From positions 1 through 12,939 of the forward strand of contig DGLO01000004.1 of NCBI GenBank assembly GCA_002388005.1: a DNA stretch of 12,939 nt, written 5' to 3'. Within the stretch, counting starts at the first letter, position 1. Each line of letters starts with the position of its first letter. The notes below the pieces were generated by a model. That model did no database searches and was not told the origin of the DNA. It saw only the letters and a list, made by a program, of their open reading frames with translations. Source of the stretch: Candidatus Neomicrothrix sp. UBA4542 (lineage in GTDB: Bacteria > Actinomycetota > Acidimicrobiia > Acidimicrobiales > Poriferisodalaceae). Below, piece after piece: positions 1 to 6,200 of this stretch. The translations under genes and the position numbers were made by a program.

Positions 1-1
1 C

Positions 2-220
2 GTCGAAGCTATCAACATCGTGGGTCTCACCGAACGACAAGTCGGTCTACTCCTCGACTCCTTAGAACTTCCTCACCGAGTTCTTCAACGAGACTGTGAA
101 GTACTCATGGTGACCCAAGAGTTTGTGGCCGGCAGAGTAAACCTGGCAGTAGCAGATGGCGTCGTAACTGGTTGGGGCTCGGAAGGAAGCGCAAAGTTCC
201 ACAACGAGGGCGACTGCTAG
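2..220 (+). CDS. Partial I78-type peptidase-inhibitor-like protein (C-terminal part)
   Basis: The frame is open from base 2 and stops at TAG 218-220, so about 72 residues are visible. Their pattern resembles the small I78 inhibitor domain (PF11720): an N-terminal stretch G-L-T-E-R-Q, then LPHRVLQRD, then VTQEF followed by GRVNLAV and DGVVTGW. This matches the family's layout of 'RVxxxD', 'VTxDyrpdRlN' and 'dgvV'. I78 proteins are short and are thought to inhibit serine peptidases. The actinobacterial ones are mostly uncharacterised. A GTG at position 20 could be the start, but no Shine-Dalgarno sequence or -10 box precedes it and the frame stays open to the edge, so the true start may lie outside the window. 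The usual aspartate/tyrosine after the VT motif is replaced (QEF), so inhibitory function is uncertain. The gene converges on the DUF427 gene 66 bp away. Confidence 0.5.
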   Translation, partial: VEAINIVGLTERQVGLLLDSLELPHRVLQRDCEVLMVTQEFVAGRVNLAVADGVVTGWGSEGSAKFHNEGDC

Positions 221-286
221 ACCTCTAACCAACCGGGTGGCGTGGCTAACTTTGGCGTCGATGACAACACACCGCTTCGGTTGCGG

Positions 287-631
287 TCAGGCGTTCACCT
301 CAAGGGTGACTTGTTCATCGTAAAAACAAAGTAATCCGCTTATGACCGCCATCTCAGGGATCGGATTTTCATAGGACCATACGATGTCCTCGAACTGTTC
401 GCCGTCGACAATCAAGCTCCAATAAGAAGCGTCACCCTTGTAAGGACAGTGGGTCACGCTGTCGCTGGGAGAAAACAAATCCATGCGCACGTCGTCACGG
501 GGAAAGTAATGACGAGGCGGGAGGGATCCTTCAACAAGGACGTGAGTTTCCTCGGAGTCAGCAACGGTTACGTCACCGACACGGACTGTGACTCGACTAT
601 TCGTAGGGCGGACTTCTATGTCGTTAACCAT
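287..631 (-). CDS. DUF427 domain protein
   Basis: A complete member of the DUF427 family (PF04248), small single-domain proteins of unknown biochemical role that are common in actinobacteria. From the ATG at 631 it has 114 residues. The signature THCPYKGDASYW lies at residues 60-71, preceded by YFPRDDVRMDL (42-52) and followed by WSYENPIPE (85-93) and FYDE (103-106), all in the order expected for the family. There is no signal peptide or membrane segment, so it should be cytoplasmic. Two starts are possible. ATG 631 fits where family members usually begin (IEVRP...RVTVRVG) and has TACGAT 6 nt upstream, which suggests a leaderless mRNA. TTG 661 would add 10 residues and has a GAGGGA Shine-Dalgarno (667-672) 5 nt upstream. 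I prefer 631 but cannot exclude 661. The gene is divergent from the methyltransferase. Confidence 0.88.
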   Translation of the reverse strand: MVNDIEVRPTNSRVTVRVGDVTVADSEETHVLVEGSLPPRHYFPRDDVRMDLFSPSDSVTHCPYKGDASYWSLIVDGEQFEDIVWSYENPIPEMAVISGLLCFYDEQVTLEVNA

Positions 632-637
632 TAGACA

Positions 638-643
638 ATCGTA
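638..643 (-). promoter_or_regulatory. Candidate -10 box (TACGAT) of the DUF427 gene
   Basis: The minus-strand hexamer TACGAT fits the actinobacterial TANNNT -10 pattern. It ends 6 nt before ATG 631, so transcription would start at or next to the start codon (leaderless). No convincing -35 is seen. If translation instead starts at TTG 661, this box would lie inside the gene and be meaningless. Confidence 0.35.
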
Positions 644-749
644 GATGCCATGACCGATCAAAGAAATCCCTCAGAGCACGCGAACGAAAGATCGGTGGTT
701 TCACGCATCCCTATCTCAACCTACGATCTAAAAACCTCAGCACGAACGT

Positions 750-779
750 TTGTCAAAAGGTGCGGTGACCAACTAAGAC
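750..779 (+). promoter_or_regulatory. Candidate promoter of the methyltransferase gene
   Basis: TTGTCA (750-755) and TAAGAC (774-779) are separated by 18 bp and resemble -35 and -10 elements of a housekeeping sigma-70-type promoter. The -10 lacks the final T. A transcript from here would start near 786 and have a leader of about 155 nt before ATG 942. The leader is unusually rich in inverted repeats. The rest of the 632-749 stretch shows nothing recognisable apart from the possible DUF427 start signals. Confidence 0.3.
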
Positions 780-786
780 ATCCCTA

Positions 787-941
787 TGGGCGTAGCCAGA
801 AGTTGATTTGGGTAGCCAGGGTCGAAACCCTGACAACAAGCCGGTCCACGGTCGGCTGGAGCCTCAACAGGTCGTTGTGAAAAGATATTGGCGGCAAGAG
901 GTGACAACGAAGCCGCTCTGTTGAATCCGGGGAGATCCACA
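787..941 (+). other. Inverted-repeat-rich 5' leader of the methyltransferase gene
   Basis: This non-coding stretch holds several pairings. CAGGGT (817-822) pairs with ACCCTG (827-832) around a CGAA loop. AGCCGGT (839-845) pairs with GTCGGCT (851-857) around a 5-nt loop, with two G-U pairs. A nested structure follows: outer CAACAG (865-870) with CTGTTG (918-923), inner TCGTTGT (872-878) with ACAACGA (904-910). GCGGC (891-895) in the apical loop can alternatively pair with GCCGC (912-916). The last stem ends 5 nt before the GGGGAG Shine-Dalgarno (929-934). Such packing could reflect a cis-regulatory RNA, but it matches no riboswitch class that I recognise, and I found no anti-Shine-Dalgarno sequence. 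Confidence 0.35.
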
Positions 942-2012
942 ATGAACCAAAAGAAGTTAGGTGAGCTATCCAAAAAAATCATGGGAGCTTATGAAGGGGC
1001 CCTCGTTTCAGGAATGGTTTATCTAGGTGACGAGATGGGTCTCTATAGGGCTATGGACGGACGGGGTCCTATGACGAGTGGCGAAGTCGCATCTCAAGCC
1101 GGACTACACGAGCGTTTTGTGCATGAATGGCTATGTCTTCAAGCCGCTGTCGGTCTCGTCGAATATGAGGGCGACGGGATGTTCCATCTCTCGGCCGAAG
1201 CTGGAGTCCTCCTGGCACACGAAGACGACCTTCGCTCAATGGCACGCTGGTTCGACAATCTTCCCCAACGCACAGCACTGCTCTCAGAGATCCCCCGCTC
1301 ATTCAAGACCGGTGTAGGTATCTCCTGGGCAGACACCGAACGCGGTGGAACTTCAGGACGAGTGCAGTGGATGGAGCGGCTACTTCGACCCTGGTATGAG
1401 CAGGTACTCGTGCAGAGTGTGCTGCCCGAACTCGACGGCCTCATCGACGACCTGAACGACGGAGCACGAGTTGCCGATGTGGGGTGTGGAAGCGGAGTGG
1501 CCGTTGTCACGATGGCAGAAGCATTCCCACAGTCAGACTTTCACGGTTGGGAAATCGCACCCCTTGCACTAGATCGTTGTCGAGAGAACGCAATACAGGC
1601 GGGAGTGACAAACGCGACGTTTCACGACGTTCGTGACGGAGGTCTACCAGAAGACGGCAGCTTCTCGTTTGTAGCCACTTTCGACTGTGTTCACGACATG
1701 ACCTCACCGGATGATCTAGCTACAGCCATCTACAAATCGTTGAATTCAGAAGGTCGTTGGCTCATTGTGGATCCGACAAGTAAAGGAAGTCTGGAAGAAA
1801 ACTTGAAACTGCCACTCGCGGTGTTCGGGTACGCAGCATCCGTTGCCGGTTGCCTGCAGTCAGGGATGAGTGAATCTGGGGGAGCTGGACATGGCGTATT
1901 CGGATTGCCGGCCCCAGCGATGCAACAACTTACTGAGCGAGCCGGCTTTTCCCAGTTCCGTCAACTGGATATCGATCACGCTATGAACAGCTATTACGAA
2001 GTTCGCCCCTAA
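942..2012 (+). CDS. Winged-helix SAM-dependent methyltransferase (Rv2258c-like)
   Basis: A cytoplasmic class I methyltransferase of 356 residues that would move a methyl group from S-adenosylmethionine to an unidentified small molecule. Residues about 20-90 form the N-terminal helical and winged-helix region typical of Rv2258c-like enzymes (GLYRAMDG..., GEVASQAGLHERFVHEWL, GLVEYEGDGMFHLS). The Rossmann domain starts with motif I, DVGCGSG (179-185), followed by an acidic residue in GWEIAP (202-207) that should bind the ribose. FDCVHDM (247-253) and WLIVDP (273-278) follow, and the C-terminus has AGF and YYEVR as in relatives. I chose ATG 942 because GGGGAG (929-934) precedes it by 7 nt; a TTG at 888 has no such support. 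It is the first of three collinear enzyme genes. Substrate unknown: the family includes many orphan enzymes. Despite the helix-turn-helix-like fold it is unlikely to be a DNA-binding regulator. Confidence 0.85.
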   Translation: MNQKKLGELSKKIMGAYEGALVSGMVYLGDEMGLYRAMDGRGPMTSGEVASQAGLHERFVHEWLCLQAAVGLVEYEGDGMFHLSAEAGVLLAHEDDLRSMARWFDNLPQRTALLSEIPRSFKTGVGISWADTERGGTSGRVQWMERLLRPWYEQVLVQSVLPELDGLIDDLNDGARVADVGCGSGVAVVTMAEAFPQSDFHGWEIAPLALDRCRENAIQAGVTNATFHDVRDGGLPEDGSFSFVATFDCVHDMTSPDDLATAIYKSLNSEGRWLIVDPTSKGSLEENLKLPLAVFGYAASVAGCLQSGMSESGGAGHGVFGLPAPAMQQLTERAGFSQFRQLDIDHAMNSYYEVRP

Positions 2013-2027
2013 GACCGCGCGACCAGT

Positions 2028-2047
2028 GTTGGTGGTACCCACACAAC
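2028..2047 (+). other. Intergenic hairpin between methyltransferase and oxidoreductase genes
   Basis: GTTGGTGG (2028-2035) pairs with CCAC (2039-2042) and CAAC (2044-2047) around a TAC loop, with one bulged A. No T-tract follows. It may act as a weak terminator or mRNA-stability element in the 89-bp gap, so the downstream genes could be only partly co-transcribed. Confidence 0.3.
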
Positions 2048-2101
2048 GAAGTTCCCCATCATAGAAACCAGTATTCCAACCCAAGAAAGGAATTGACGCA
2101 T

Positions 2102-3214
2102 ATGTCTAACGCTAAACGACTGACCTCGACCGTCACCTCAGAATCGACGGTCCGTCTAGATATTGAAGAATTTGAGATCCCGACCCCAGGCCCAGACGAA
2201 GTTCTCCTTGAGGTCGAGGCCTCACCAATCAACCCGAGTGACCTCGGGATGCTCCTAGCGGGAGCGGATGTCTCAACCGTGTCGAAATCAGACACCGGTC
2301 TTACCCTGTCGCTTCCCGAAGGAACCATCGACGGCCTCACCGGTCGGCTCGACGTACCGATGCCCGTAGGAAATGAAGGAGCCGGCGTAGTGATCGACGC
2401 GGGAAGCTCGGACGAAGCCCAGGCGCTCCAAGGGCAGGTTGTTGCCGCGCTCGCAGGTGGAATGTATGCCACTCATCGCCTAGTGAAAGCAAGGGACTGC
2501 CTGGTCCTCGAACAAGGCACTGAAGCCATTGACGCCGCATCGTGTTTCGTGAACCCGCTTACAGCCTTAGGTATGACCGAAACCATGCGACTTGAAGGCC
2601 ACTCAGCACTCATTCACACCGCCGCCGCTTCGAATCTAGGTCAGATGCTGAACCGCATATGTATCGACGATGGGATCGCTCTCATCAATATCGTTCGACG
2701 TGAAGAACACATCGAACTTCTGAACTCACAAGGCGCGGAGTACGTCGTCAACTCCAGTTCCGCTGATTTTCGTGACGCCCTGGTCGCTGCTATCGCAGAA
2801 TCCGGTGCAACCATCGGCTTTGACGCGGTTGGAGGCGGTGAATTGACCACGGAGGTGCTTCACGCAATGGAAGTGGCAGCAAATTTGAATGATGGCGAAT
2901 ACAGCCGCTACGGATCTACCACTCATAAGCAGCTGTACATATACGGCGGACTAGACCGAGGGCCAACCATGCTTCGAAGAAACTACGGGATGGCTTGGGG
3001 TGTGGCGGGCTGGTTGCTTCCTAATTTCTTAGCCAAAATAGGACCGGAGCGTAGCAATGAATTGCGTCAGCGCGTCGCGGCGGAACTGACCACAACCTTC
3101 GCCAGTTCTTACAGTGACAAGGTGTCCTTGGAGTCAGTCCTCGACATAGACGGCATGAAGAACTACTCCCAAATGAGCACTCAAGGGAAAAGCCTTGTCT
3201 GTCCACAACTTTGA
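2102..3214 (+). CDS. Zinc-free MDR-family oxidoreductase (quinone/enoyl reductase-like)
   Basis: A medium-chain dehydrogenase/reductase of 370 residues, presumably NADPH-dependent. The GroES-like N-terminal domain shows the family hallmarks PTPGPDEVLLEV (27-38), NPSDLG (44-49) and PVGNEGAGVV (88-97). The nucleotide-binding domain includes HTAAASNLGQM (172-182), in place of the more usual AAGGVG loop, followed by the INIVRR/GAEYVVN (195-217) pattern and GFDAVGGG (239-246). The cysteine cluster that binds structural zinc and the catalytic zinc ligands are absent, which points to the quinone oxidoreductase or enoyl reductase side of the superfamily rather than alcohol dehydrogenase. ATG 2102 is chosen because AAAGGA (2086-2091) lies 10 nt upstream; a TTG at 2093 is too close. 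A segment rich in Ser/Thr/Gly (about 55-82) looks like a lineage insertion. The real substrate cannot be read from the sequence. Confidence 0.82.
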   Translation: MSNAKRLTSTVTSESTVRLDIEEFEIPTPGPDEVLLEVEASPINPSDLGMLLAGADVSTVSKSDTGLTLSLPEGTIDGLTGRLDVPMPVGNEGAGVVIDAGSSDEAQALQGQVVAALAGGMYATHRLVKARDCLVLEQGTEAIDAASCFVNPLTALGMTETMRLEGHSALIHTAAASNLGQMLNRICIDDGIALINIVRREEHIELLNSQGAEYVVNSSSADFRDALVAAIAESGATIGFDAVGGGELTTEVLHAMEVAANLNDGEYSRYGSTTHKQLYIYGGLDRGPTMLRRNYGMAWGVAGWLLPNFLAKIGPERSNELRQRVAAELTTTFASSYSDKVSLESVLDIDGMKNYSQMSTQGKSLVCPQL

Positions 3215-3410
3215 CGAAGCGGACACCGTCACACCAGCCTTAGCGTCGCTTTCCCAGAAACGTCTGCCAACATGGACGTCGGGCTGAAGGTCTTGCCGTT
3301 CGGGCGCTAAACATGTATCTGGCTACTCCGGCAAATGCATCTCATCTATGGGTACGCTTCCCTCAGCACAGGCCTGGTTCAAGTTCGGAGAGACGACGGG
3401 AGCAAAGCTG
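3215..3410 (+). other. Intergenic gap before the monooxygenase gene
   Basis: This 196-bp stretch separates the oxidoreductase from the monooxygenase and holds no recognisable gene. TTGCCG (3293-3298) and TATCTG (3316-3321), spaced by 17 bp, could be a weak promoter, so the monooxygenase may have its own transcript. An in-frame ATG at 3348 could extend the monooxygenase by 21 residues but lacks a ribosome binding site. GGGAG (3398-3402) is the evident Shine-Dalgarno for ATG 3411. Confidence 0.3.
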
Positions 3411-5069
3411 ATGACTGATCAGATGATTGCCGAGACTTCGGCCGAAAACGTTTCGGACGTGACTACTGAGCCCGATTACGAAGTCGTGGTCATTGGCGCG
3501 GGAGTGGGAGGTCTCTACCAGATCAAAAGACTCGTCGACCTCGGGGTAAGGGCAACAGTTCTTGAAGGCGACGACGACCTAGGCGGCACCTGGTACCGAA
3601 ATCGGTATCCCGGAGCTCGTTTCGATTCGGAAAGCTTCACCTACGGATACTCGTGGGATAAGGAACTATTAGAAGAGTGGCACTGGACAGAGATGTTTTC
3701 GCCACAACCCGAGACATTAAAATATTTGAATTTCGTGGCGGACAAGTTCGGGTTACGTGAACACCTGCAATTCAACTGCTACGTCGAGGAGATGGTATTT
3801 GAGGAGTCTTCATGTAGTTGGGTTATCCACCTGCGAGACGGGCGGAAGATGACCGCGCGTTTCGTCTTGACGGCAATAGGACCCTTATCGGTGCCAACGA
3901 TGCCTCGTATCGAAGGAGTCGATAGTTTCGAAGGAGAGGCATTCCACACCTTCCACTGGCCGATTGAACCGGTCGAATTAGCGGGCAAGCGAGTCGCGGT
4001 AATCGGTACCGGCGCGACCGCAATACAGCTAATTCCCGAGGTGGCGAAAGAAGCCGAAACTCTGACGGTGTTTCAACGCAGAGCGAATTGGGCGGCGCCA
4101 CTCAACAATCGGGATATTTCTGAAGAGGAAATGGCCGACATCCGAAAGCGTTACGACGAAATCTTCGCCGCCTGCGCCCGAACTCCAGGCGGTTTCGAAC
4201 ATGCACCCGACCGACGCGGTTTCTACAGCGTTTCTCGCGAAGAACGGCTTGAGCTGTGGGACCGGCTCTATGACGGGCCTGGGTTCGGGATTTGGTTACA
4301 AAACTTTGTTGAAATCTTTATGGATGAGGATGCCAACGCCGAATTCTCTGATTACATCGCCGAGCGAATCCGTCGACGCGTCAACGATCCGCAACTAGCT
4401 GAGAAGCTCATCCCGAAAGATCACGGATTCGGAATTCAGCGCGTTCCCCTTGAAACCAACTATTTCGAGGCCTACAACCGCGACAACGTTCACCTCGTAG
4501 ATTCCAGCGAAACCCCAATAGAGAGAATTACCCGAACCGGGATTCAAACCAGCGACCAACATTACGAATTTGACCTGATCGTTTATGCCACAGGCTTTGA
4601 TGCCTTTACCGGAGCGTTCGATCGAATCAACATTCGCGGAGTAGACGGGGTGACGTTAGAAGAGAAGTGGTCTGACGGCCCGGTGACTTATCTAGGGCTC
4701 TTAGTTCATGGCTTTCCAAATTTGGTCATGATTTCGGGACCACAGACCGCGGCAACCAACTTTCCGCGCGGAGCCGAACTCTCAGTTGACTGGGCAACTG
4801 GCTTGCTTGGACACATGTGGGGCGAAGGCAAGAAACGTTTCGAAACCGACCTTGCGGCAGAACAGGGATGGTTCGATCACGTGGTGAAAATGTATGAGCC
4901 ATTCTTACTGCGAACCGCGCAGAGCTGGATCACTGGCTACAACTCGAACCTTGAGGGACACGAGTATGGGAAAACTCGATACAACATCTACAACGGAGGT
5001 GGCCCGCGCTATGCGTCTCGTCTACAACAAGTCGCTCAAGAGGGTTACGAAGGCATAACTATCGAATAG
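3411..5069 (+). CDS. Type I Baeyer-Villiger flavin monooxygenase
   Basis: An FAD- and NADPH-dependent monooxygenase that would insert oxygen next to a carbonyl, turning ketones into esters or lactones. The start at ATG 3411 (GGGAG 8 nt upstream) gives 552 residues, close to cyclohexanone-monooxygenase-type enzymes. Visible motifs, in order: FAD-binding GAGVGG (29-34); the BVMO-typical GGTWYRNRYPGARFD (58-72); the diagnostic fingerprint F-x-G-x3-H-x3-W-P at 173-184 (FEGEAFHTFHWP); the NADPH-binding GTGATA (199-204); and a YATGFD motif in the C-terminal third. The fingerprint separates BVMOs from other flavin monooxygenases and N-hydroxylases, so the class is well supported. The substrate (cyclic, aliphatic or steroid ketone) cannot be told. 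It is the last gene before the tmRNA region and runs convergent to ssrA. No signal peptide; cytoplasmic. Confidence 0.92.
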   Translation: MTDQMIAETSAENVSDVTTEPDYEVVVIGAGVGGLYQIKRLVDLGVRATVLEGDDDLGGTWYRNRYPGARFDSESFTYGYSWDKELLEEWHWTEMFSPQPETLKYLNFVADKFGLREHLQFNCYVEEMVFEESSCSWVIHLRDGRKMTARFVLTAIGPLSVPTMPRIEGVDSFEGEAFHTFHWPIEPVELAGKRVAVIGTGATAIQLIPEVAKEAETLTVFQRRANWAAPLNNRDISEEEMADIRKRYDEIFAACARTPGGFEHAPDRRGFYSVSREERLELWDRLYDGPGFGIWLQNFVEIFMDEDANAEFSDYIAERIRRRVNDPQLAEKLIPKDHGFGIQRVPLETNYFEAYNRDNVHLVDSSETPIERITRTGIQTSDQHYEFDLIVYATGFDAFTGAFDRINIRGVDGVTLEEKWSDGPVTYLGLLVHGFPNLVMISGPQTAATNFPRGAELSVDWATGLLGHMWGEGKKRFETDLAAEQGWFDHVVKMYEPFLLRTAQSWITGYNSNLEGHEYGKTRYNIYNGGGPRYASRLQQVAQEGYEGITIE

Positions 5070-5133
5070 CTCCACCTGCAACGGACACTCTGGATGTGTC
5101 AGCAGAATGTGCCCCGCCTCAATAACTGAACGA

Positions 5134-5498
5134 TGGTGGAGGTGGCGGGAATCGAACCCGCGTCCCCCGACGTTTCAATGAGTCTTCTCCGAGCGCAGTC
5201 GCTTTGCGAATTGTCGGGCTGAAAGCTGGTAACGACCCCAGATCTAGCAACCGTATCCGGCTAAGTGTCCCTGCCACCACGCCAGCGATGGTGACAGGCA
5301 AGCCTCTCAAATGAGGGCCACCGCTACCCGAGAGGCCGGGGCAGTGGGGCCGTTACCCGTTGCCTAAATTAGGCAGCGAGCGCCAGGTCATTTGTTTTGA
5401 CATTGGCGTTTGTAATTGTTCCGGCTCTTTAACGTGGCTCCGGAGACCACGGCTCGCTTCTCTCATATCAACCGTCGAAGTCGAAACCGATCACCCCC
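5134..5498 (-). ncRNA. ssrA: Transfer-messenger RNA (tmRNA)
   Basis: A one-piece tmRNA of 365 nt that rescues stalled ribosomes together with SmpB. The 5' end GGGGGUG (5498-5492) pairs with CACCUCC near the 3' end to form a 7-bp acceptor stem with one G-U pair. The 3' end ...TCCACCA has an encoded CCA (last base 5134). The T-arm GCGGGTTCGATTCCCGC and the conserved 5' segment GGTTTCGACTTCG are present. The tag reading frame ends with TAA at 5371-5369. Reading back gives the inferred tag ANVKTNDLALAA, with GCC (5407-5405) as the likely resume codon. The LALAA end matches the degradation signal of other tmRNA tags. It lies downstream of smpB on the same strand. The exact resume codon is inferred, so the tag could be a codon or two longer. 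Confidence 0.95.
5369..5407 (-). other. tmRNA tag-peptide reading frame
   Basis: Within ssrA, 12 codons from GCC (5407) to the TAA (5371-5369) encode ANVKTNDLALAA. The C-terminal LALAA is the degron normally recognised by ClpXP-type proteases. A clpP gene sits about 4 kb away in this window. The N-terminal boundary rests on analogy with the Ala resume codon of other tmRNAs. Confidence 0.75.
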
Positions 5499-5505
5499 GT
5501 GATCT

Positions 5506-5525
5506 GTCCAGAACAGGGTCTGGAC
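5506..5525 (-). repeat. Perfect inverted repeat just upstream of ssrA
   Basis: On the transcribed strand GTCCAGA, a 6-nt spacer CCCTGT and TCTGGAC form a perfect 7-bp palindrome. It ends 7 nt before the mature 5' end of tmRNA (5498). It could be a hairpin in the tmRNA precursor or in a smpB-ssrA readthrough transcript, or a protein-binding site over the promoter region. Confidence 0.55.
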
Positions 5526-5535
5526 CTTCAACCTC

Positions 5536-5541
5536 AGGGTA
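5536..5541 (-). promoter_or_regulatory. Candidate -10 box (TACCCT) for ssrA
   Basis: Minus-strand TACCCT lies in the 96-bp smpB-ssrA gap and is identical to the -10 proposed for smpB. A start about 7 nt downstream would give a precursor with a roughly 30-nt 5' extension that contains the inverted repeat at 5506-5525 and would need processing to the mature 5' end. No good -35 is visible. Confidence 0.3.
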
Positions 5542-5594
5542 GCGGCGACGGTGCGCCAGCTGATCTGGAAATACCGTTTCTTAGCAAAATCGAC

Positions 5595-6071
5595 TTAACG
5601 GTTGCGGTAGGACATGGCCCGGCGGGCTTCCAGATCACTTTCCCGCTTTCGAATTGCGTGGCGCTTGTCGTACTGTCGACGCCCTTTAGCGAGCGCTAAC
5701 TCTATTTTGGCTTTGCCGTCTCGAAAGTAGATCGACAAGGGAATCAACTGCAACGGTTCTTGTTCGGTGCGTGAACGTAGTCGATCGATCTCAACTCGAT
5801 GAAGCAACAGTTTTCGGGGGCGATCCACAACGTGCCCGTTCTGTGTCGAAGCGTGGCCCCAAGGCGCAATTTGCATCCCCAAAAGCCACATCTCGCCGCT
5901 TCTTACTCTGGCGAAGGCTTCTGCTATTTGAACCGACCCGCCGCGGAGCGACTTCACTTCGCTCCCCTGGAGGACCACGCCACATTCGTAGGTGTCGAGG
6001 ATGTCGTAATTTGCGCGAGCGCGACGATTCGAAGCAACATTTTGTCGGTTCGAAGCATCCTGCTTGTTCAT
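5595..6071 (-). CDS. smpB: SsrA-binding protein SmpB
   Basis: The 158-residue partner of tmRNA that binds its tRNA-like domain and delivers it to stalled ribosomes. It shows the family core: NRRARANYDILDTYECGVVL (15-34), GSEVKSLR (36-43), the central WLLGMQIAPW (62-71), and the conserved GRRQYDKRHAIRKR (130-143) that leads into the basic C-terminal tail which probes the empty mRNA channel of the ribosome (ARRAMSYRNR). The usual length is about 150-160, so the gene is complete. ATG 6071 has no Shine-Dalgarno sequence. Instead TACCCT ends exactly 7 nt upstream, which indicates a leaderless transcript. It precedes ssrA on the same strand by 96 bp and is divergent from the MBL hydrolase gene. Confidence 0.97.
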   Translation of the reverse strand: MNKQDASNRQNVASNRRARANYDILDTYECGVVLQGSEVKSLRGGSVQIAEAFARVRSGEMWLLGMQIAPWGHASTQNGHVVDRPRKLLLHRVEIDRLRSRTEQEPLQLIPLSIYFRDGKAKIELALAKGRRQYDKRHAIRKRESDLEARRAMSYRNR

Positions 6072-6078
6072 GCACAGC

Positions 6079-6106
6079 AGGGTACCGGTCTGTATTTGCT
6101 GGTAAA
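6079..6106 (-). promoter_or_regulatory. Candidate leaderless promoter of smpB
   Basis: On the minus strand TTTACC (6106-6101) and TACCCT (6084-6079) are separated by 16 bp. The -10 box ends 7 nt before ATG 6071, placing the expected transcription start on the A of the start codon. This is the best -35/-10 pair among the start-proximal promoters of the window. Confidence 0.5.
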
Positions 6107-6187
6107 TAGGTCTACACGTCGCCGATACCCGGCAAGCCCCTGCTGCGAACGGCCCACAACGACAGGTGCACTACATGTGAGTGGGCG

Positions 6188-6193
6188 TAACCT
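6188..6193 (+). promoter_or_regulatory. Candidate -10 box (TAACCT) of the MBL-rph-rdgB operon
   Basis: TAACCT ends exactly 7 nt before GTG 6201, and the same hexamer at the same distance precedes clpP. This supports a leaderless mRNA and decides the start of the hydrolase gene. No clear -35 is visible. Confidence 0.45.
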
Positions 6194-6200
6194 AGGTGCC

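Noticed and set aside
271..287. ACCGC/GCGGT hairpin between the convergent I78-like and DUF427 genes as a terminator
   Set aside because: A 5-bp stem without T-tract, touching the DUF427 stop codon; could easily be chance.
810..870. Possible minus-strand tRNA (TCAGGGTTTCGACCCTGG looks like a T-arm)
   Set aside because: The apparent T-loop has 6 rather than 7 nt, and no acceptor stem, anticodon arm or CCA-compatible end can be formed around it.
650..880. 76-residue plus-strand open frame before the methyltransferase
   Set aside because: It overlaps the DUF427 start region and the inverted-repeat leader, resembles no family that I know, and has no ribosome binding site.
5084..5100. GACAC/GTGTC hairpin after the monooxygenase as a terminator
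   Set aside because: Only 5 bp with a 7-nt loop and no T-tract; too weak to call.
5119..5310. Minus-strand open frame at the 3' part of ssrA
   Set aside because: It runs through the tRNA-like domain of tmRNA and is non-coding by structure.
5799..6200. N-terminal extension of the MBL hydrolase frame upstream of 6201
   Set aside because: The open frame runs antisense through smpB and has no family similarity. The hydrolase homology and the -10 box place the start at 6201 (or at most 6177).
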